A stretch of DNA of 7,109 nt from JABDAD01 sp964409695 (GTDB lineage Bacteria > Pseudomonadota > Alphaproteobacteria > Rickettsiales > Rickettsiaceae): NCBI GenBank assembly GCA_964409695.1, contig CAYPDX010000056.1, forward strand, positions 1-7,109, written 5' to 3'. A program made the position numbers and the translations under genes. Shown here in pieces: positions 1 to 5,140 of this stretch; position 1 is the first letter of the stretch, and the number at the start of each line of letters is the position of its first letter. The notes below the pieces were generated by a model. It was not told the origin of the DNA, made no database searches, and saw only the letters and a list, made by a program, of their open reading frames with translations.

Positions 1-770
1 TCTGGGATCTTACCTTTAACTATTCTATAAGCCAATCCTTCAGCTATTGCTGTTTTCCCAACTCCTGGCTCTCCAACTAAAATAGGATTGTTTTTTTGGC
101 GTCTTCCTAAGATTTCGATCGTCCTCTCTATCTCAGTCTCTCTCGCAATTAGCGTATCTATAAGGCCTTCTTCTACTTTCTCATTCAAATTAGAACAATA
201 AGACTCAAGAGCTGTTGATAATTTCGGTTCGTCACTTTTTGATTGCAGTTTTCTTAATTTTTCAATATTAGTTCCTGATTTAAGCTGAATCTTATCATTA
301 CTTCCAGAATCAATATCGCCTGAAGATGTCTCTTCATCTTGTTTTGCTGGATTATGATTTATGAATTCCAAAATATTCTTCCTACTCAGCCCATTTTGAA
401 CAAGCAATTTTGTAGCATATGAATCTTTTTCAAAAAAGAATTCCGACAGAAGATCCCCACCTGATATTTTATCTTTACTAGTAACTCGACTATGAATTGC
501 AGCTCTATGAACAATATTTTGAAAACCGGTTGTTGGACGAGCAATGTTACATCCTTTATTCACAAGCGCTGTAAGCTCAAGCTCCAGATGTTTTTCAAGC
601 TTGTCCGCAAGTTCTATAATATCTACATCGAAGTGAGACAGAACATCCATTGCATCCTTATCATGAAGCAAAGAAAGTAACATATGCTCATAAGTCGCAT
701 ACTCATGATTATGCTTACTTGCGATACTGAGAGCTCTATTTAATGTGCCTTCTAAATTTCTACTTAGCAT
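1..770 (-). CDS. clpA: ATP-dependent Clp protease ATP-binding subunit ClpA, N-terminal part (cut by window edge)
   Basis: Hsp100/AAA+ unfoldase that feeds substrates to the ClpP peptidase in the cytoplasm. Reading the complement from the ATG at 770 gives 256 codons before the window ends. Residues 1 to about 140 form the Clp N-domain (start MLSRNLEGTLNRAL, with the two-part repeat expected of Clp_N). A polar, acidic linker follows at about 141-185. The first AAA+ domain begins with YCSNLNEKVEEGLIDTLIAR, close to the alphaproteobacterial ClpA wording, and includes NNPILVGEPGVGKTAIAEGL with Walker A G233-T240 (K239, T240). The N-domain and linker fit ClpA better than ClpB. IDTLIAR replaces the usual IDPLIGR, a mild deviation. 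ClpS, often next to clpA, is not seen upstream; the neighbour there is a divergent glutaredoxin-like gene. The Shine-Dalgarno is weak (only AAGAAAG-type purines upstream). Identity is very likely; the rest of the gene lies outside the window. Confidence 0.93.
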   Translation of the reverse strand, partial: MLSRNLEGTLNRALSIASKHNHEYATYEHMLLSLLHDKDAMDVLSHFDVDIIELADKLEKHLELELTALVNKGCNIARPTTGFQNIVHRAAIHSRVTSKDKISGGDLLSEFFFEKDSYATKLLVQNGLSRKNILEFINHNPAKQDEETSSGDIDSGSNDKIQLKSGTNIEKLRKLQSKSDEPKLSTALESYCSNLNEKVEEGLIDTLIARETEIERTIEILGRRQKNNPILVGEPGVGKTAIAEGLAYRIVKGKIP

Positions 771-814
771 TTTTTCAATTCTTTCTTATGAGTCTAGTAG
801 TATATTACAATTAA

Positions 815-842
815 CGTATAGGATTTTTTTGATCTTGACCAA
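815..842 (-). promoter_or_regulatory. Candidate sigma70-type promoter for clpA
   Basis: On the minus strand TTGGTC (842-837) and TATACG (820-815) are separated by 16 nt, which would start transcription about 38 nt before the clpA ATG. Both hexamers match the consensus only partly, and AT-rich DNA produces such pairs by chance, so this is a suggestion. Its -35 overlaps a TTGACC (835-840) on the plus strand. Confidence 0.3.
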
Positions 843-847
843 TCAAA
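828..847. repeat. Short inverted repeat between the divergent clpA and glutaredoxin-like genes
   Basis: TTTGAT (828-833) and ATCAAA (842-847) are perfect inverted copies around an 8-nt centre. The arms lie across the putative -35 region of clpA and a plus-strand TTGACC (835-840) that could be the -35 of the three-gene cassette, though no good plus-strand -10 follows. A dimeric regulator site is possible; six-base arms in AT-rich DNA can also be chance. Confidence 0.25.
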
Positions 848-910
848 TTGTTTTACAGTTGTATTAGAGTCATCAATATGATAATAAAAGCAATAAATTA
901 CAATAAATTT

Positions 911-1228
911 ATGCTCAAGATTTTTACGCTTATTTTCTTTATTCTAATTAGTAGCAGTGCTTTTTCATTTGAATTATCTCAAACATGCATGAAAAAGAAA
1001 ATTACAACTTATATCAAAACTCGTTGTGTTTATTGTATAAAACTAAGATATGTTCTAACAAGTAATGATATTGAGTTTAAAGAAGTAGATATTAGTAACA
1101 ATAAAATCTTATTTAACTGGTTAATTCAAAAAACAAGCTCATATACCGTACCATATGTTTTCTTAGATAATGAGTTTATAGGTGGATACACTGAATTCAT
1201 GAGTAAATGCAATAATAAAAACAAATAA
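911..1228 (+). CDS. Exported glutaredoxin-like thioredoxin-fold protein
   Basis: Predicted thiol-disulfide protein outside the cytoplasm. From the ATG at 911 the product is 105 aa. Residues 1-19 make a textbook signal peptide (MLK, then IFTLIFFILISS, then SAFS before FE). The mature part starts with a beta strand, KKITTYIKTRC, leading to CVYC (C39 and C42), the place of the CPYC/CxxC redox site of glutaredoxins. TVPYVFLDNEFIGGYTEF follows, containing the cis-proline loop (TVP) and the GG-containing turn that bind glutathione in the family. The chain ends soon after, so the last glutaredoxin helix is short. Two more cysteines (C26, C100) are present. An in-frame ATG at 878, preceded by AGAG at 866-869, would add 11 residues; 911 was chosen because it gives the more typical signal peptide. 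The next gene starts 5 nt after the stop. The fold is fairly certain; its partner and redox direction are unknown. Confidence 0.78.
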   Translation: MLKIFTLIFFILISSSAFSFELSQTCMKKKITTYIKTRCVYCIKLRYVLTSNDIEFKEVDISNNKILFNWLIQKTSSYTVPYVFLDNEFIGGYTEFMSKCNNKNK

Positions 1229-1233
1229 ATCGC

Positions 1234-2463
1234 ATGAAAAAAATCATATTATTTTTAGTTTCAATAATTATTTTTGCCAATACTAATGTATATGCAAAAA
1301 ATCCTAAAAAAATCCATTTAGATAATCATAAAATTTTTAGATATGATTTTGATTTACGATATTCTGATCTAATCCTAACTAAAGCTCTAGATGATGGTAA
1401 ACTAGGCCTTGAAAATGTTTTATCTTGTTCAAAAAGAAATAACGCAAAAGCTGCATTTAATGCTGGCTTCTATCATAACGGGTATAGAAAAACAGGAATT
1501 CCTTCATGGCTTCTAATAACTGAACGCAATATATTTGCAATAAATGCTGTGCAAGATGCAATCTATATCACGAAAAATGATGAAATATTTTTTGAACAAA
1601 TTACATCTTCAATTTATTTGAGTTTAGAAAATAAAACACCAATCTCAGTATCTTCAATTAACAACCCAACGACTGCAGGTATTCAAATCTATACTGACAG
1701 TTTTTGGAATAGTACTCTTACAAATCCAGGAACTTATGAGATATTAGTTAGAGATAATCATATTATTGAGAATTCTGCTAATGGGAATACAAAAATCCCA
1801 GAGAATGGTTTTGTAATATCAGCTCACAGCAAAAAAGATATAAAGATTCTTCAAAAATTGAAAAAAGGTGATTTTATTAACTATAAATTAGATCTATTCT
1901 CTGGAACTAAAAAACTAGACATTAATGATATATCTTATTTAATTTCAGGATCAAATATCATAGTAAAAGATTCCAAAAGTCACGAAGGCTTTTTAACTGC
2001 AAAACACAAGTCTGATTTTAGAGATGGTATCCATGCAAGAACCGCAATATGCCAGCTAAGCAAAACAAAGTTTGCTGTTTTTATTGTAGATCATAACCAA
2101 GCACTAAACGCATATAATGTTCCAGTTAGAGAGATGATTATTCCACTTAAGAAATCTGGACTAACTAGAGAGATGGCTTTAAAAATGCCCGCAGGTGAAC
2201 TTCTAGAAAAATTCAACAAAACACAAGAAACAAAAGATCTTTCTATCGGTATAGATCTACCAACATTCGCGGAATTTTTAATATCTCAAAAATGTATTAA
2301 TGCAATAAATATGGATGGAGGTGGATCATCAACCTTAGTTGTTGGGCACAAGGTTATTAATACACCAGCGGGCCTTGAAAATGTAAATATAGATGGAAAA
2401 AACTTAAGATCCATTGGAGATATATTTTTAGTAAAGAAGAAATCAAAGAGACGCAACAAATAA
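1234..2463 (+). CDS. Exported phosphodiester glycosidase, NAGPA/DUF2233 family
   Basis: Family members include the human uncovering enzyme, which removes N-acetylglucosamine from a sugar-1-phosphodiester; bacterial members are thought to cleave similar bonds in glycans or their precursors. The 409-aa product begins with a signal peptide (KK, then hydrophobic IILFLVSIIIFA, with cleavage expected after VYA at residue 21). Family landmarks are in order: AAFNAGFY (73-80), RTAICQ (269-274), FIVDHNQ (283-289), LPTFAEFLI (342-350), INMDGGGSSTLVV (358-370) and RSIGDIFLV (392-400). The DGGGSS loop is the strongest signature. Between FIVDHNQ and IGIDLPTF about 48 residues appear where relatives usually need only a few. 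The tail is very basic (KKKSKRRNK). No Shine-Dalgarno is visible before the ATG, which lies 5 nt after the previous stop. The family call is firm; the substrate is unknown. Confidence 0.85.
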   Translation: MKKIILFLVSIIIFANTNVYAKNPKKIHLDNHKIFRYDFDLRYSDLILTKALDDGKLGLENVLSCSKRNNAKAAFNAGFYHNGYRKTGIPSWLLITERNIFAINAVQDAIYITKNDEIFFEQITSSIYLSLENKTPISVSSINNPTTAGIQIYTDSFWNSTLTNPGTYEILVRDNHIIENSANGNTKIPENGFVISAHSKKDIKILQKLKKGDFINYKLDLFSGTKKLDINDISYLISGSNIIVKDSKSHEGFLTAKHKSDFRDGIHARTAICQLSKTKFAVFIVDHNQALNAYNVPVREMIIPLKKSGLTREMALKMPAGELLEKFNKTQETKDLSIGIDLPTFAEFLISQKCINAINMDGGGSSTLVVGHKVINTPAGLENVNIDGKNLRSIGDIFLVKKKSKRRNK

Positions 2464-2468
2464 TAAGT

Positions 2469-4025
2469 ATGAAAAAAATGATGATAATATCAGCTTCTAT
2501 ATTCGCTCTAATCATAATCGCAATAGTAGCTTATAAAGGAGCGAGATATATTCACAAGAAATTTCAACACATACTAATGGTTGAAAGACGCACCGATATT
2601 ATACTTGGATATTTGAATCTTCAAAACGACATTAATTCTGCTACTGAGAATGAAATGCTCAAAATCATCAATAAATTATCTGATGAAAAAGAAATATCTC
2701 AAGAGACAAAATTTGATGTTAAAAAAAGGCTTTGCAAATTAAAAATAGAATATGGGACAGATAAGGTTGAGATTGCAAATGCATATCTATGTCTTGCAAA
2801 AACTAATATGCAAGCTGGTGATTTCATAAATGCAATTAAAAACGCCAGCTATTCAGTTGACCTACTTACTAATAGAGAAAACTCAAACTATTTAGCAGAA
2901 ATTATTGCACCACCATCGAGTGAAGAAGTTACAAAAATCTTACAAAAACATAATGTAGATTTTTATAACTGGGCTGCCCAGGATTTTAAAACCGAAATAG
3001 CTATTTTATCAGAATTTACAAATTCCGAAGACAGAGATCTAGCAGCAAGAGCTAATTACAGACTCTCATTAATATATACATTTGGAAAAGGAAACTCCGG
3101 CGCACAAAAGAATATTGATGTTGCGAAAGCTTTTGAATATCAAAAGTCTACTATAAATAAGCTTGCTATAAAACCAACAAAAAATACAGATGTGGCTTTT
3201 GTATTTAATGAAAAATACGCTCCATTCGCAGCAAATACTATTGTCTCAATACTATTAAATTCTGACATTGACAATCACTATAGCTTCTACGCTATTTATG
3301 AGGAAAAAGATCAATTAAGCGAAGATACAAAGAATAAAATTACTTCCTTGTCAAAATTAAGAGATTTTGACATCAACTTCATTCCTTTCCCAGAAAAAAT
3401 AATAGAGGATAACAAGAAATTCTTTGATATTTTATTATCTAATTCAACTTATCCAAGGATTGTTATCTTAAAAGCCCTCCCTGAAAAAATTCTTCCTAAT
3501 CTAGACAAAATCTTGCTTATGGATGTTGATATTTTAGCATTTAGAGACTTACATGATTTAGCTAATATTAATATGGAAGATTACTTAATAGCATCAGTTA
3601 AATCTTCACAAAGCTTTGCTGAAGGTAGAATGTATAGAGATTCAGAATGTAAAAATCTTCCTGTCCAATATTTCAGCAACGGAGTTGTACTTCACAATCT
3701 TAAGCTAAAGAGACAAGAGGATATCTTCGCAAAAATTCATAATCAAAACTCTAAATGTAACTATATTTTTCCTGAACAAGATGCTCTTAACATTGGTTCC
3801 TCTGGGAAGACTATGTTCTTTAGCTCAAGATGGAATACAATTCCAATTAAGAATGAATTTGAAATGCTTTATCCTAATAATTTAGCGCCATTTATTATTC
3901 ATTATGTCGGCCTAAGTAACTGGGCTGAAATAAATGCAGAAAAAATAAAAAATGGAGAAGAAGTGCCAGATTTTATTAGAGATTATTACTCTTATTATGA
4001 ATTCACAAAAAACTATTTGAAATAA
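2469..4025 (+). CDS. Membrane-anchored TPR/Sel1-repeat protein with C-terminal GT8 glycosyltransferase domain
   Basis: Predicted retaining glycosyltransferase of family GT8, which moves a sugar from a nucleotide sugar to a glycan or protein. Of 518 residues, about 5-21 form a single membrane segment. A basic stretch follows (K23, R26, K30, K31, R40, R41), which by the positive-inside rule would keep the C-terminal part in the cytoplasm, where nucleotide sugars are. Residues about 96-133 read as a TPR helix pair, and 194-230 as a Sel1-like repeat (ANYRLSLIYTFGKGN... then VAKAFEYQ). The GT8 domain runs from about 240 (TDVAFVFNEKYAPFAANTI) to 485. It has the metal-binding DxD in LLMDVDILAF (D352, D354), YFSNGVVLHNLKL (401-413), PEQDALN (435-441) and the late metal-ligand histidine in IIHYVG (H478). 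It starts 5 nt after the glycosidase gene with no clear Shine-Dalgarno. Donor and acceptor cannot be told from sequence. Confidence 0.85.
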   Translation: MKKMMIISASIFALIIIAIVAYKGARYIHKKFQHILMVERRTDIILGYLNLQNDINSATENEMLKIINKLSDEKEISQETKFDVKKRLCKLKIEYGTDKVEIANAYLCLAKTNMQAGDFINAIKNASYSVDLLTNRENSNYLAEIIAPPSSEEVTKILQKHNVDFYNWAAQDFKTEIAILSEFTNSEDRDLAARANYRLSLIYTFGKGNSGAQKNIDVAKAFEYQKSTINKLAIKPTKNTDVAFVFNEKYAPFAANTIVSILLNSDIDNHYSFYAIYEEKDQLSEDTKNKITSLSKLRDFDINFIPFPEKIIEDNKKFFDILLSNSTYPRIVILKALPEKILPNLDKILLMDVDILAFRDLHDLANINMEDYLIASVKSSQSFAEGRMYRDSECKNLPVQYFSNGVVLHNLKLKRQEDIFAKIHNQNSKCNYIFPEQDALNIGSSGKTMFFSSRWNTIPIKNEFEMLYPNNLAPFIIHYVGLSNWAEINAEKIKNGEEVPDFIRDYYSYYEFTKNYLK

Positions 4026-4030
4026 TTGAT

Positions 4031-4036
4031 TATAAT
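4031..4036 (+). promoter_or_regulatory. Isolated TATAAT box in front of the GC-rich element
   Basis: A perfect -10 hexamer lies just after the GT8 stop codon, immediately before the GC-rich palindrome. No acceptable -35 sits 15-19 nt upstream (the only TTGAAA, 4017-4022, is 8 nt away). It is recorded because it would matter if the palindrome were a small RNA gene; by itself it is weak evidence. Confidence 0.15.
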
Positions 4037-4050
4037 AGCCGCATTCTTAA

Positions 4051-4113
4051 AGGCACCGTCACCCAGCGCTACTACGCGGGGCGACGAGTCATTTTGGACG
4101 GAATAGCGAAATG
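4051..4113. repeat. GC-rich imperfect palindromic element in the convergent intergenic gap
   Basis: Bases 4051-4110 are 60% G+C (36 of 60), about twice the surroundings. The core is a hairpin: arm CGTCACCCAGCG (4057-4068), loop CTACTA, arm CGCGGGGCGACG (4075-4086), pairing at 10 of 12 positions. A second, weaker hairpin follows: CATTTTG (4090-4096) with CGAAATG (4107-4113), six matches plus one G-U. Its general shape resembles the CGTCATCCCGC...GCGGGATGACG palindromes scattered through many Rickettsiales and related genomes; that likeness is from memory. It lies between the 3' ends of two convergent genes, so it could also stop transcription from both sides. It could be a dispersed repeat, a small structured RNA or a terminator; the first is favoured. 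Confidence 0.6.
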
Positions 4114-4115
4114 TA

Positions 4116-4129
4116 ACAAACATTTTTGT
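4116..4129. terminator. Possible weak terminator hairpin between convergent genes
   Basis: ACAAA (4116-4120) and TTTGT (4125-4129) can form a five-pair stem with a four-base loop, with neighbouring T/A runs. On its own it is too weak for a confident intrinsic terminator. Together with the stronger GC-rich hairpin just to its left it may help end transcripts of both the GT8 gene and the minus-strand membrane-protein gene. Confidence 0.2.
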
Positions 4130-4140
4130 CGTTAGTGTGA

Positions 4141-4956
4141 TTAAACATACTCCAGCACTTTATTCTCATCCTGATCCACAGATTTAGCTTCTTCAAGATT
4201 ATCATTTCGATTAACAAGAATCACCTTCTCTTTCTTTACTAAATTACTATGGAGAGCTAAAGCAATAGACCTATATTTTAAAGCTATTAAATTCTTACCT
4301 CCAATATCTGTAAGTTCAAAATCATCAGAATGATAAATTGCAAAACAAAATATTAAAGAGACAATAGTTATTATGCTTGTTGCTGAGGTTGAAATAAGAA
4401 TAGAATCCATTCCTCCAGCTAATACAAAGCTAATAGTAGATAATAACATCGTTAGAATAGCAGCTAAAATATTATAACTTACATTGATTAGTTTTGGATT
4501 ATCCATATATCTTGTTCTAATCAGAATCCTAAATTTATTAAAAATCCTGCCAAAGAAGCTTCCAGATTCTTGTAATTCTTTATCAAGACTATATAGACGT
4601 AAAATAACCAAAAGATTGATAATTATTCTTCCACGATTCTGCATATTAGTTTGGAATATTTTTGAAAATGCATTGAAATCATCTTTTAGCCAAATTGCAT
4701 TTTCAAAAATATCGCTATAAAACTTCTTAGCCTCAATTGCTGCATATTCTAAACAATGAATTATTTTTGGATTTTGTATATTTTTGTGATTTTTTCTATT
4801 TATAAAAAACTCAGCAGATGGCAATAACATACTTGCGCGACATAATTCACTATGTAATGTGTGATTGTAATTATCCACATATTTACTATATAACTCACTA
4901 TCTTGCATTTCAGTAAGCTCTAAAATTAGTCGTTCTGTTGCGCTTTGTTTTATCAT
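4141..4956 (-). CDS. Unrecognised protein with two adjacent transmembrane segments
   Basis: I do not recognise a family. The 271-aa product starts MIKQSATERLILELTEMQ. It has a mostly helical, charged N-terminal part (1-157) that includes a hydrophobic stretch at about 111-121 (IIINLLVILRL), probably too short to span a membrane. Two clear membrane segments follow at about 159-180 and 186-208, separated by a short GGMDS turn, forming a helical hairpin. The C-terminal 60 residues are soluble and end acidic (EEAKSVDQDENKVLEYV). The basic region before the first segment (KFRILIRTRY, 141-150) would place both ends in the cytoplasm. There is no signal peptide and no obvious catalytic motif. The gene stands alone, divergent from lpxD and convergent with the GT8 gene. 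A/T-rich codon use matches the neighbours, so there is no sign of recent transfer. The length and clean open frame make it a real gene. Confidence 0.75.
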   Translation of the reverse strand: MIKQSATERLILELTEMQDSELYSKYVDNYNHTLHSELCRASMLLPSAEFFINRKNHKNIQNPKIIHCLEYAAIEAKKFYSDIFENAIWLKDDFNAFSKIFQTNMQNRGRIIINLLVILRLYSLDKELQESGSFFGRIFNKFRILIRTRYMDNPKLINVSYNILAAILTMLLSTISFVLAGGMDSILISTSATSIITIVSLIFCFAIYHSDDFELTDIGGKNLIALKYRSIALALHSNLVKKEKVILVNRNDNLEEAKSVDQDENKVLEYV

Positions 4957-4982
4957 TAACTAGTTTATTATATATTAATTTA

Positions 4983-5012
4983 TTAATACATTGGTTCATC
5001 ATTCATTGTCTA
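4983..5012 (-). promoter_or_regulatory. Candidate promoter for the minus-strand membrane-protein gene
   Basis: On the minus strand TAGACA (5012-5007, five of six to TTGACA) is followed after 18 nt by TATTAA (4988-4983), which would start transcription roughly 20 nt before the ATG at 4956. A TATAAT at 4972-4967 is closer to the gene but lacks a matching -35. The region is so A/T-rich that the call stays tentative. Confidence 0.3.
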
Positions 5013-5033
5013 GAAAAATCATTTTAACAGGAA

Positions 5034-5055
5034 GTATCGATACATCTATTGTATC
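5034..5055. repeat. Nested palindromes in the lpxD upstream region
   Basis: GTATCGATAC (5034-5043) is a perfect 10-bp palindrome. Its right half overlaps a second inverted repeat, GATACA (5039-5044) and TGTATC (5050-5055), with a 5-nt centre, so the word GTATC/GATAC occurs three times in 22 nt. This lies between two divergent genes and 5' of the putative lpxD promoter, where an operator or a DNA-binding protein site would be expected. No known regulator site was recognised. Confidence 0.3.
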
Positions 5056-5073
5056 AAAAAATAATAATAACTC

Positions 5074-5100
5074 TTGTTTGCAAAAAACTTAGACTATGCT
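5074..5100 (+). promoter_or_regulatory. Candidate promoter of the lpxD-fabZ-lpxA operon
   Basis: TTGTTT (5074-5079) and TATGCT (5095-5100) are separated by 15 nt, slightly short of the ideal. They would start transcription near 5107, about 34 nt before the lpxD GTG. Because the gene upstream points the other way, the operon must have its own promoter somewhere in 4957-5140, and this is the best pair seen. The -10 lies inside a perfect inverted repeat. Confidence 0.35.
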
Positions 5101-5107
5101 AGTCTAA
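5089..5107. repeat. Perfect 8-bp inverted repeat over the putative lpxD -10 region
   Basis: TTAGACTA (5089-5096) and TAGTCTAA (5100-5107) are exact inverted copies around TGC. It overlaps the proposed -10 and start site of the lpx operon, which suits an operator; as RNA it would form a short hairpin at or before the 5' end. It is followed by CGGGG and no T-run, so it is not an intrinsic terminator for plus-strand transcripts. Confidence 0.45.
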
Positions 5108-5140
5108 CGGGGATTTTATAAATATAATTAGCATATAACT

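Noticed and set aside
492..680. Open frame of 62 codons on the plus strand
   Set aside because: It lies wholly inside clpA on the opposite strand and its translation has no recognisable features.
848..910. Extended start (TTG at 848) for the glutaredoxin-like gene
   Set aside because: It would put 21 extra residues before a good signal peptide and lies on the putative promoter; ATG 878 remains possible, 911 is preferred.
4040..4140. The GC-rich stretch as a tRNA, 4.5S RNA or tmRNA gene
   Set aside because: No cloverleaf, no T-loop GTTCGA-type sequence, and no SRP-domain or tmRNA tag sequence could be read on either strand.
4484..4720. Open frame of 78 codons on the plus strand
   Set aside because: It is antisense to the two-helix membrane-protein gene, with no Shine-Dalgarno or family resemblance; the longer minus-strand frame is the better gene.
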